From positions 3,100,001 to 3,164,000 of the forward strand of contig OZ241368.1 in the NCBI GenBank assembly GCA_965200525.1: 64,000 nt of DNA. Direction: 5' to 3'. Both the position numbers and the translations under genes were made by a program. Source of the DNA: JANNPJ01 sp965200525. GTDB lineage: Bacteria; Actinomycetota; Actinomycetes; Actinomycetales; Kineosporiaceae. Below are positions 45,537 to 54,230 of the stretch, piece after piece. The notes below the pieces were generated by a model, which did not search any database, was not told where the DNA came from, and was given only the letters and a program-made list of their open reading frames with translations. Position 1 is the first letter of the stretch; each line of letters opens with the position of its first letter.

Positions 45537-46394
45537 TCAGGCTACTGGGCTGATCTGTTCTGCTTGGCGTTCGTATTTGATGGGGCTGAGCATGCCGATG
45601 GCTGAGTGTCGGCGGCGGCGGTTGTGGAAGATCTCGAGGTATTCGAAGATTGCGTTGGCGAGCTCGATGCGGGTCCGCCAGCGGCGGCGGTTGAGCAGTT
45701 CGGTCTGCATCCTTCCCCAGAAGGACTCGATCATGGAGTTGTCGTAGCAGTCGCCGATGGAGCCCATCGACGGGACCAGGCCGGAGGCGCGGGCTCGCTG
45801 GGTGAAGGCCCAGGATGTGAATTGCACTCCGTGGTCGGAGTGAATGATCAATCCTGAGTGCGGTTCTGGGTTGCGGTGCCGGATGGCCATGTCCAGGGCG
45901 CTGGTGACCAGGGCCGCGGTCTGGGTGGAGTCGATGGACCAGCCAACAACCCGCCGGGAGAACGTGTCCAGGACCACGGCGCAGTAGACCTTCCCTTCGC
46001 GGGTGTGGTGCTCGGTGATGTCGGTGACCCACAGCTGATCGCGGCGGTCACGGTCGAACGCGCGGTGAACGAGATCCCCGGCCGCGGGGGTGTCGTGCCG
46101 AGGCTTGCGCCGCCGGTTGCCGGGCAGACCACGGACGTCAGCGCGGCGCATCAGCATCTCCACCGCGTTGTGCCCGACGTGGATGCCGAGGCCGAGGGTG
46201 AGTTCGGCGTGGACCCGGCGGGCGCCGTAGACGCCCTTGGACATGGTGTGGACGGCTTCGATCTGCTCGATCAGCCAGGCATGCCGGACGGCTCTGGCAG
46301 AGGGTGCCCGCTCGCGCCATTCGTAGTACCCGGACTCTGACACGTTGAGGACTCGGGTCGCGGCCTGGACCGGCAGGCCCTCCTCGGCCATCAC
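45537..46394 (-). CDS. IS3-family transposase OrfB (DDE integrase domain)
   Basis: 285 aa with the HTH_21-like N terminus (SESGYYEWRERAPSARAVRH) and an rve integrase core. The catalytic residues are visible: first Asp in LWVTDITEHH, second Asp in IIHSDHGVQF, and Glu in CYDNSMIESFWGRMQTELL. The ATG overlaps the orfA stop by 4 bp. In this family the active protein is usually an OrfAB fusion made by programmed -1 frameshifting. CCCCAAAAGCC just upstream of the overlap is a possible slippery stretch. Confidence 0.94.
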   Translation of the reverse strand: MMAEEGLPVQAATRVLNVSESGYYEWRERAPSARAVRHAWLIEQIEAVHTMSKGVYGARRVHAELTLGLGIHVGHNAVEMLMRRADVRGLPGNRRRKPRHDTPAAGDLVHRAFDRDRRDQLWVTDITEHHTREGKVYCAVVLDTFSRRVVGWSIDSTQTAALVTSALDMAIRHRNPEPHSGLIIHSDHGVQFTSWAFTQRARASGLVPSMGSIGDCYDNSMIESFWGRMQTELLNRRRWRTRIELANAIFEYLEIFHNRRRRHSAIGMLSPIKYERQAEQISPVA

Positions 46395-46693
46395 TTTGAT
46401 GGCCTCGTATCGGCTTTTGGGGACATCACCTTCCCCAACAGTTCCGTGGAACGCCGGTGGATCGCCAGCTCGGTCTCCAGCTCAGCGATCTTCTTACGGG
46501 CGGCGGCAAGTTCGGAGAGTTCCGACGTCGTCGAGCCTGGCAGCTTGCCGGTATCGATCAGATGCTGGCGGCGCCAGGTGTAGATCGTCTGCTCGCTGAT
46601 GTCGAGGTCCTGGGCGATCTGGGTGACCGCCCTGCCGGCTTCGACCAGGTCGAGGACCTTGCGACGGAACTCGGGTGAGTAACTCCTGGGCAC
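46391..46693 (-). CDS. IS3-family transposase OrfA
   Basis: 100 aa. The N-terminal helix-turn-helix (YSPEFRRKVLDLVEAG, AQDLDISEQTIYTWRRQH) is followed by a leucine-zipper-like helix (LSELAAARKKIAELETELAI, HRRSTELL). It binds the terminal repeats and regulates transposition. The start is ATG 46693, preceded by CCGGAGGAACG on the minus strand. Confidence 0.93.
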   Translation of the reverse strand: MPRSYSPEFRRKVLDLVEAGRAVTQIAQDLDISEQTIYTWRRQHLIDTGKLPGSTTSELSELAAARKKIAELETELAIHRRSTELLGKVMSPKADTRPSK

Positions 46694-46762
46694 ACGTTCC
46701 TCCGGTGATCACTGGATGGTCGATCATCCAGCAACCTGACTCCGGGAAGCCCGGGGCACATC

Positions 46763-47699
46763 ACCGACCGAAGACTGACCCCCTCTGGCGCCGAGGCGCA
46801 AGAAGGGTCAAGATCGGCTCGGCGTTGACAACAGTCAGCCGGGAGGTCGCCCGCAACGGCGGGCGGGACGCCTATCGGGCGGTCGCGGCCGGTGAGCGTT
46901 GTCGCGAGCAGGCGCTCAGGCCGAAGCCTTCGGCCCTGAAACGAAATCCGGCGCTGTGCCAGGTCGTGATCGACCTTCTGGAGCAGGAGTGGTCCCCGGA
47001 GCAAATCGTTGGGCGGTTGCGGCGTCTGCACCCGGGTGAGGAGTCGATGAAGATCAGCCGCGAGAGTATCTACCGGGCGATCTACGTCACCCGTTGGAAG
47101 GTCATCCCCCGTCAAATGTACCAGAAGCTGCGCACCGGCCGACCGATCCGCAAGAACAAGCGGAATGTCGTCAAAGGCCAGTGGCGCTCATAGATCAAGG
47201 ATGCCCGCCCAATCGGAGACCGTCCCGCGCTGGCCGACCAGAGGGCTGTCCTGGGCCACCTGGAAGGCGACCTCATCATCGGGTTGAAGAACAGTCAGGT
47301 CGCAACCCTGGTCGACCGCAAGTCGCGATTCCTGATCCTCGTCGCCCTGCGCAGCCGTCACACCGCCTCGGTCATTCCAGCTCTGACGCAAGCGTACTCA
47401 CGCATGGACAAGCGTCTGCATGGCACGCTGACCTGGGACCGCGGAATAGAACTGGCCGGCCATCGACAGCTCACTGCCGACGCAGGCATTGATGTGTTCT
47501 TCGCGGCCCTCGCAGTCCATGGCAGCGAGGGACCAACGAGAACACGAACAAGCTGATCCGACAGTACCTGCCCAAGGGAATCGACCTCGGAATGCACAGT
47601 CAAGCCGACCTCGACGTCCTGGCCGAGCGGCTCAACAACAGGCCACGCAAGTGCCTGGACTACCTGACCCCGGCAGAGCCTGTTGCGTTAACTCCTTGA
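46763..47699 (+). pseudogene. IS30-family transposase, 5'-truncated with stop and frameshift
   Basis: Readable IS30 homology starts around 46800 (LTTVSREVARNGGRDAYRA), lacking the N-terminal helix-turn-helix. It runs through LLEQEWSPEQIVGRLRR and ISRESIYRAIYV to GQWRS, where TAG (47191-47193) replaces an expected sense codon. The frame resumes in IKDARPIGDRPALADQRAV, GDLIIG, then RKSRFLILVALRSRHTA and GTLTWDRG with catalytic residues. After about 47520 it shifts frame (NTNKLIRQYLPKGIDL, LDVLAERLNNRPRKCLDYLT). Truncation, nonsense and frameshift make it non-functional. A near-identical 150-bp piece lies at 22983-23132. Confidence 0.9.
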
Positions 47700-47990
47700 A
47701 TTTAAGTCGGCTTTCTTCGCGGCCGAGCTCGACCGGCCCTTCCGGTAGTCGCGGAGTTCGTCCGCGAGCACGCAGACCGCCTTCAGCCTCGGGCTGTGGG
47801 CGGTCTGCGCTGGGGTGTCGAGCCGATCTGTGCCGTGCTCACCGAGCGCGGGATCAAGATCGCCCCATCGACCTATTACGAGCATCTGAACCGGGCGCCT
47901 GTCGCCCGTGAGCAGCGCGACGAGCTGCTGAAGATCGAGATCGCCCGGGTCCACAAGGAGAACTTCGCTGTCTACAGGGCCCACCGAGCG
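47700..47990 (+). pseudogene. IS3-family OrfA/OrfB junction fragment
   Basis: The end of an OrfA (SAFFAAELDRPFR and stop) is followed in another frame by the OrfB N terminus (EFVREHADR-like, then GGLRWGVEPICAVLTERG, IKIAPSTYYEHLNRAPVARE, RVHKENFAVYRA). It breaks off before the catalytic domain. It is a different IS3 subgroup from the complete element at 45496-46760. Confidence 0.82.
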
Positions 47991-48843
47991 CAGGCGGTGC
48001 GGAAGGGCTTTTTGGCGCCAAGCACCACGACGGTCATCGTTTCAATCGCTTGAGTTTCCGGTCTTGATGCCCTGTTAACCGCGCCGCCGCGTGTCAGCCG
48101 CCGCTAGGACCTCGATCGCACCGTCGACCGCGGACCGAAGGTGGGCTGGATCGCGTTGAATCTGGGTCAGCAGTAGTCCTCCCTGGACGGCGGCGAGTCA
48201 TCCAGGATTACACCGAGTGGGCTGCAGGGCAAGGGTGAGGTCGCAGTCGTGGAGACGGACATGGAATGACTCGTCACGGGCGCTGCGCCTCTGAAGCAAC
48301 TGAGACGTCCGTCCGCGGGCCGACCCCGGCATGCTCGGACGAGCGCCACCGGGAGTGTGGATTGGCCACCGAAACTGACGAAAGTATGGCTGAGCTGGGG
48401 AAATGGCTAGGGGCGGGTTGCGAAATCAATGAAGTCGCCAGGTAAAACCATACTCGTTGCGTGGCGGCAGTACCCTCGGGTTGCCGATCGGCCTCGATCA
48501 CCTACTGTCTGGTACGCCAAGCACCAGTTGTTTAGCGGCAATGGGTTTGGCTGGGTCGGCCAGCGTCCGCAGCGCTGGCCGACCCGAGCCCCCTCCGCGT
48601 CCTGGTGTCGAACCAGCGGATGAATGTTTGGCGGTATTGGCGGCATATCGCCCATGGTTCTCTGTCTGCACTCACGCTTGCGCGTGGGTTGAGTTCAAAG
48701 AATTTAAGAACTGGAGGTGCTGCTGAACCGGCAATGTCGGTCGGTTGAGGAGGCGCGGACCCACGGGACACCCGGATGGCGGGCTGACGCAGGATGACCC
48801 GACCGGGATAGTGGTTACGTTGAGTAGTTGATTCACCACTCTA
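47991..48843. other. Gap of about 850 bp upstream of the subtilase
   Basis: No recognisable gene on either strand; several short open frames lack motifs. The last 150 bases probably hold the subtilase promoter. TTTAAGAACTGGAGG near 48705 might be remnant regulatory sequence. Confidence 0.45.
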
Positions 48844-50535
48844 ATGGGAGTCCATGTGGCTGCTGAGACCTGCGCACCAGGGGCTAAGGTGCGGCGAACT
48901 GCCGCGGCAGTGGCCGTATCTGCCCTGGCCGTTACCGCCTGGGGTTTAGTTGCGCCGTCTGCGGCAGTCGCTTCGGGAACGTCCTCTCCCACGGGGGCCC
49001 AGTTGGCGGAATGGGGGGATCAGGTTGCGGACGCTCTGGCGAAGAACAGTAGCGGGAGAAATGACGCGCATCTGGACCCGGGTTCTTTGGCTTCGATCAC
49101 CGATGCGATTGGCGCTCGAACCGTTTGGGCCGGAGCAGATAGCATCGCAGCCTCCCTGGGCACCACTTGGCCCGCGGCCAACAATCTGAAGGCCGTCACC
49201 GGCCAGGGCGTTACTGTCGCCGTTGTGGACTCTGGAGTATCGGGAACGGTGGGCGGCTTGAACGGGGCCGGCAAGGTTGTCCAGGGTCCGGATCTGTCGA
49301 TGGAGGCTAACTCGTCCCTACGTGGTCAGGATACTTTCGGGCACGGAACGTTCCTGGCCGGCATCATCGCCGCGAAGGACTCGGTTGCCCTGACCGGTAG
49401 CGGCCAACCTCAGCCGAACACCGATGATCAGCAGCTCGGTGTCGCTCCGGACGCCAAGGTGCTTGCGGTCAAGCTCGCGAGCACGGACGGCAGTACTGAC
49501 GTCAGCCAGGTAATCGCCGCTCTGGACTGGGTGGTCCAGCACAAGCATGACAACGGGATGAACGTCCGGGTCGTGAACCTCTCTTACGGTACGGATTCGG
49601 CGCAGTCGTATCTCACCGACCCCCTAGCGGCGGCCGCCGAAAATGCCTGGCGCAACGGTATTGTCGTCATTGTCTCGGGCGGGAACGAGGGGAACGCGGC
49701 AACGGGTCTCACTGACCCAGCCATCGATCCGTATGTCATTGCTGTTGGCGCCTCCAGCAGCGGAAACAGTGTGCAGGGGTGGTCCTCGCCCACTGTCGCA
49801 AGTTTCAGTCAGCACGGTAACGCGGTTCGTTCCGTCGACCTGGTCGCCCCCGGAACCTCCCTAGTTTCGCTGCGCGACAACGGTTCCTACATTGACATCA
49901 ACCACCCCGAGGGCCTGGTAGCTGGTGACACCAGCGGCCGATTGTTCCGTGGAAGCGGAACATCTCAGGCGGCCGCCGTGGTCAGCGGCTCAGTAGCGCT
50001 TCTTTTGCAGGCGTTCCCCAGCCTGACACCGGACGAGGTCAAATACGCCCTCATCCACAGCGCCGATGCAATGGCCGGCTCGCCGCTGGACAAGGGCGCC
50101 GGCGAACTCGACGTGGTGGGAGCCATGGGAGTGGCGTACACCATCGTCACTCACCCCACCCTACGTACGACCACGTACCCTCAGACGTTCAAGGCCGCTA
50201 CGGGCACTGGCTCCCTGGACGCTGCCCGGGGCGGGTATTACTTGAGCGACCCTGACACGGGGGCCGTGCTGACGGGTGAAGTGGATGTTCAGAGTCAGCC
50301 GTGGAAAGGCAGCACGTGGCAGAAGGCCTCCGCAGCTGCGACGGCCTGGAACGGCGGTAACTGGAACGGCGCCCGCTGGTCAGGCAGCGCCTGGTCCGGT
50401 GGGTCCTGGAGTAGCGCCAATTGGAGCGGTGCCCGCTGGAGCGGAGCGCGCTGGAGTGACGTCGCCTGGAGCGGGGCACGGTGGAGCGGGGCGCGCTGGA
50501 GTGGTGCGCGCTGGTCTGGGGTGCTGTGGCAATGA
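48844..50535 (+). CDS. Secreted subtilase with C-terminal Trp-ladder repeats
   Basis: 563 aa. A signal peptide (VRRTAAAVAVSALAVTAWGL, cleavage near residue 43) is followed by an S8 peptidase domain with the full triad: Asp129 (VAVVDSG), His167 (GHGTFLAG), Ser374 (GSGTSQAAA), plus oxyanion Asn281 (SGGNEGN). The region 50-118 may be a short propeptide. From residue 487 the C terminus is a ladder with Trp at 487, 492, 502, 507, 512 and then every fifth residue to 562, mostly WSGAR units. No sortase motif is present. The ladder may bind cell wall or carbohydrate or form a beta structure; this is inference. GTG 48856 behind GGGAG is an alternative start. It lies 243 bp upstream of a membrane GGDEF-EAL gene on the same strand. 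A truncated paralog is at 9121-9897. Confidence 0.92.
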   Translation: MGVHVAAETCAPGAKVRRTAAAVAVSALAVTAWGLVAPSAAVASGTSSPTGAQLAEWGDQVADALAKNSSGRNDAHLDPGSLASITDAIGARTVWAGADSIAASLGTTWPAANNLKAVTGQGVTVAVVDSGVSGTVGGLNGAGKVVQGPDLSMEANSSLRGQDTFGHGTFLAGIIAAKDSVALTGSGQPQPNTDDQQLGVAPDAKVLAVKLASTDGSTDVSQVIAALDWVVQHKHDNGMNVRVVNLSYGTDSAQSYLTDPLAAAAENAWRNGIVVIVSGGNEGNAATGLTDPAIDPYVIAVGASSSGNSVQGWSSPTVASFSQHGNAVRSVDLVAPGTSLVSLRDNGSYIDINHPEGLVAGDTSGRLFRGSGTSQAAAVVSGSVALLLQAFPSLTPDEVKYALIHSADAMAGSPLDKGAGELDVVGAMGVAYTIVTHPTLRTTTYPQTFKAATGTGSLDAARGGYYLSDPDTGAVLTGEVDVQSQPWKGSTWQKASAAATAWNGGNWNGARWSGSAWSGGSWSSANWSGARWSGARWSDVAWSGARWSGARWSGARWSGVLWQ

Positions 50536-50778
50536 CGCCTAGGCACGTGCCCTTGCGAGCAACCCCGGCGCGCGCCAGTGCCATCCGCTGTAATCGTGGC
50601 TGGAGAAACTTGCCAAATAAGAGTGAGTGGTCCGCAGCAACGCTGGCGCCGGCTTGTTTTCGCGCTACCTACCCGGTTCGTCATCTCGGTCCGCCACCGG
50701 TACCGGTACCGATGGCGGTACCGATGGCGAAAAGGTGAAGGTGCAGCCTGCCGTGGAACTGGCGACCGTGGGTCCCTC

Positions 50779-53339
50779 ATGACATCGGCGCTTCGCCCGA
50801 CCGCATCCCAGGGCACTGGCGTTCTATCAGTGGCCTTGGCGGCGGTGGCGCTTAGCATCAGTCTGCTGGTTCCTCCTGGCCGCATACTGCTGCAAGACCC
50901 GGCCGCCCCGGCCCGGATGTGGTTTGCTTGTTTCGTTGCGGCTTTTGCTTGTGCTGAAGTGGGCATGATGCATGTCGAACTACACCGGCACTCGTCCTCA
51001 TTCTCGCTCTCGGGAGTGGCGCTACTGGTCGGTGTGCTGTTCGCCGATGCCCACGAAATGCTGGTGGCCCGTCTGATCGGCGCACTCATCGTGTTTTGCA
51101 GTCAGCGTCTGCCTGCGCTGAAAGTGACCTACAACCTGAGCGCCTACGCCCTCGAGACAGCCTTGGTCACGTTCAGCCTGCATGCTCTGCTCGGCTCCGA
51201 GCGCCGAATGACGCTAGCGGTGGCGGTGGCATGCCTGCTGGCCGTTAGTCTCGTTGACCTGCTGATGAGTTCGTTGGTGCTGCTGGTCATCACCTGGCAC
51301 CAGGGAAGGTTGAACGCCGAGCAGATACTGCGGGTCTTTCTACCCGCATCGACGATGGCCGTTCTGAGCACCCTTGGCGCCGTCACCATCGTTGTACTGC
51401 TCAGCGAAGGAGCCATCGGGGCCAGCATAATCGTGATCATCGCCGGGCTGGGGGCGCTCATCTATCGGGGCTTCTTGATCTTGCGCCAGCGCCACCAGTC
51501 ACTGGCGATGATGCGCGCGAATTCGTGGCCCAGGGCGTGGGGGCCGGCACGGTCGAAGAGCTTGCCGGGGTCCTGCTCGCCCGGACCCGTCGGCTACTCA
51601 ACGCCGGTGAGGTGCAGTTGGTGCTTTTCAGCGAGCAGGGCGACCCCAGGCTGCACGTTATGGAGGACGACTCGCTGCTCGTCCAGGATGTCACCGGCTC
51701 CGGCGACCTCACCGGCGACCTGGCTGGTGACTGGCTGATCGCGCGGGTCCGCCAGAATGCTGAGTCGATCGTGATCGCCCGGACCACGCGCGAGCGCGGG
51801 ATGAGGCAGTGGCTGCTGGACCATCAGGCCCGTGACGCGATGATCCTTGCGCTGCCCTCGACGTCCGTGGCCGGTGTGCTGATCGTCAAGGACCGGCTGG
51901 GCGAGACCTCGACGTTCACTCCTGAGGACCTGCGGTTGCTCGAGACTCTGGCCGGGCATCTGGCGGTGGCGCTGCGCGGTATTCAGTTGGTGGAGCAGTT
52001 GCGTCACGACGCGACCCATGACGCGCTGACCGGGCTGGCCAACCGGATGCTGCTGATGGAGGGCATCGAGCACTGCTTGGAGCAGTTCGGCCACAGTGGT
52101 GTCGAACTGGCGCCGGCTGTGTTGCTGCTCGATCTGGACAAGTTCAATGAAGTCAATGACGCTCTCGGTCATCACATGGGTGATGCGCTGCTGCAGGTGG
52201 TGGCCCAGCGGATCGGGGCGTCTGTGCCGTTTGGCTCGATCGTGGCCCGTCTCGGAGGTGACGAGTTCGCGGTCCTGGTGCCGCAGGCCGGCCGGACCGG
52301 GGCCACCCGAGCGGCTGAGGCGATCGAGGACGCGCTGCGTGATCCCGTCGTTTTGCCCGATGCGGTCCTGAACGCGCGCGCCAGCATCGGAGTCACTGTG
52401 GCCGCGGTCGGCCTGCTCGGGGCTGATCTGCTGCGCCACGCCGACACCGCGATGTACGCGGCCAAGGGCAGCGGCGCCGGTTCGATCATGCTTTACAGCG
52501 AGGCTCTCGACGAGGGGCGTACCGCACGTCTGAGTCTGCTCAGTGACCTGCATTTGGCTCTGGAGCGCGACGAACTGCAATTGCACTACCAACCCCAGGT
52601 CGATCTGCAGACCGACGAGGTGGTCAGTGTCGAGGCCCTCGTGCGGCGGAAGCACCGGCGGCAGGGACTGCTCTACCCGGACGTCTTCATCCCTCTGGCC
52701 GAGCAGAGCGGACTGATCGAGCAGCTCACCGATCAGGTGCTGCGCAAGGCGCTGATGCAGTGCCGCACGTGGCGCGATTGCGGGCTGGACCTGGTGGTGG
52801 CCGTCAACATGTCCGCCTACAGCACGAACAACGAGAGCCTAGCCGAGGACGTCGCGGTCGCACTGGCCGCAGCCGGTCTTGCGCCGGACCGACTGGTACT
52901 GGAGATCACCGAGAGCATCGTGATGGATGACCCGGCCCGCACGGTGCCGATTCTGCAGCGCTTGGCGGACCTCGGTGTGACCCTTTCGCTCGACGACTTC
53001 GGCACGGGCTACTCCAGCCTGGCCTACCTGCAGCGCCTTCCGGTGAGCGAGGTGAAGATCGACAAGTCGTTCGTCATGGGCATGAACTCTGGTGTGGACT
53101 GGCAGGCCAGTTCGGTTCTGGTGCGCACCATCCTCACCCTGGCAACCGCCCTCGGGCTGCGTGTGGTGGCCGAAGGAGTCGAGGACGCAGGCGCACTGGA
53201 GATGCTGCGGGACCTGGGTTGTGACCTGGTTCAGGGCTATCACATCTCCCGACCGCTGCCGGCCGACGGCATCAAGGCGCTCCTGCGCAGCCGCGCGGGC
53301 GTGCCCAGTCCCCGGCGCCTATCCGCGGTCGCCAACTGA
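50779..53339 (+). pseudogene. Membrane-sensor GAF-GGDEF-EAL gene with a frameshift
   Basis: ATG 50779 opens a frame with about seven membrane helices (VALAAVALSISLLVPPG, FACFVAAFACAEVGMM, LLVGVLFADAHEMLVARLIG, AVACLLAVSLVDLLMSSLVL, TLGAVTIVVLLSEGAIG), a MASE-like sensor. It then leaves its homology at 51514-51519 in the run CGCGCG. Two extra bases there explain the break: RQRHQSLAMM should be followed by REFVAQGVGAG, which is found two bases on. The second frame runs to 53339 with a GAF-like domain, GGDEF (RLGGDEF; no RxxD site) and EAL (VEALVRR, LEITES, DDFGTGYSSL, EVKIDKSF, AEGVED). If real, the output would be untethered from the sensor; a GTG at 51525 could restart translation. Sequencing or slippage error in the CG run must be considered. 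Confidence 0.88.
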
Positions 53340-53918
53340 CGAGGCGCTGTGCCTGCGCTTGGGCGAGCCGTTCCAAGGACGCATGCGCCAAAGAAGAACG
53401 AACGACAAGGGCGGCCAGCCACAAGACGCGGATGCTAATCGGCGGCGATCTGGAACGAGGCTGGCGCAGAATCAACGAAACGACCGCGAAAGCTTGGTCC
53501 GCAACGTGTGAGCCCGTGCTCGGCCCAGAGCGGCACGGCCAGCTCGCATACGGAGCAGAATATGCCGCTGAGCATAGTCGCCAACGAGCAGTTTGCGCTG
53601 GTTGCGCGGCGGCCGGTCGCCGCGGTGATGATGTTGCGCATTCGGCAAGGACCGGCAGGCCTTGCAGGCGGACTCGGTGGGCCTCTTCGCTGAGGGCACG
53701 TCCCGCACGTGATGTACGCCGTTGCGCTCTCGACCGACGAGTGCCCTCCGATAAGCTCGGCCAAGCCTCCTGAGCGCCTGTGAATTCGGATCGGGCTACC
53801 CCGTCAGCAGCAAGTGTCGCGCGTCGTCAGGTTCATCGCATCCCAGCGACCGACCCCACGTCCGACGGCCATCTGATGCAGGCTTGCGTGCGTTCAACCA
53901 GTGAAGATCTCCGTTCGT
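53340..53918. other. Gap downstream of the GGDEF-EAL gene
   Basis: Between two convergent genes. A minus-strand frame (53435-53764) has four Cys but no recognisable zinc or iron-sulfur family spacing, so I do not call it. No other gene seen. Confidence 0.4.
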
Positions 53919-54230
53919 TCAACGGAACATTTCATCGATGGTGTCCGGAAGTGCGTGATTACCCTGACGATGTAGGGGTAATTGGTAACCGCGACGAGCG
54001 TGTTCGCGTCCAATCAACGCACAAAAAGCGAGAGCGCGGGCTGTGTCATCGATGATGTCAACGGGCTCTCGACCGCGACTGAAGAGCTCGAGTGCACATT
54101 GGCGGAAAAGCCCGGTGGCCTCAGAGCTGAAGCTATCTACAGACTCACTCAGATCCTCGTTAAGATCCTTCACGATCTCGTGTATCTCAGCTGTCAGGCT
54201 CTGCGGCTGGCCGGACGGGTTCTGGGTCAT
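53919..54230 (-). CDS. Conserved small protein, paralog of 38300-38617
   Basis: 103 aa, ATG 54230 behind CCCGAAAGGCAACG. It shares with the 105-aa protein at 38300 an acidic N-terminal helix (EIHEIVKDLNEDL), the block LFRQCALELFSRGREPVDII, then DDTARALAF, LIGREHARRGYQLPLHRQG, and a C-terminal LPDTIDEMFR. No membrane helix, signal peptide or known catalytic motif. It is convergent with the membrane GGDEF-EAL gene at 50779-53339, whereas its paralog lies downstream of a chemoreceptor. Two genomic copies beside signal-transduction genes make it worth naming as a family. Function unknown. Confidence 0.85.
   Translation of the reverse strand: MTQNPSGQPQSLTAEIHEIVKDLNEDLSESVDSFSSEATGLFRQCALELFSRGREPVDIIDDTARALAFCALIGREHARRGYQLPLHRQGNHALPDTIDEMFR

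Larger units (their letters stand above)
45496..46760 (-). mobile_element. Complete IS3-family insertion sequence
   Basis: About 1,265 bp with overlapping orfA and orfB on the minus strand. The terminal inverted repeats are about 34 bp (45496-45529 and 46727-46760). Both begin TGTGCCCCGGG and end TTGCTGGA; the TG...CA ends are typical of IS3. Two further complementary bases flank each end (GA/TC). I found no 3- or 4-bp target duplication. Both genes are open, so it may be active. Its right end abuts a truncated IS30 remnant. Confidence 0.9.

Noticed and set aside
45490..46765. Target-site duplication for the IS3 element
   Set aside because: Flanks CTCT and ACCG do not match; the extra GA/TC pair extends the inverted repeat rather than a direct repeat.
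53435..53764. Minus-strand Cys-containing frame resembling a small metal-binding protein
   Set aside because: Cys spacing fits no WhiB or zinc-ribbon pattern, and the start lacks a ribosome binding site.
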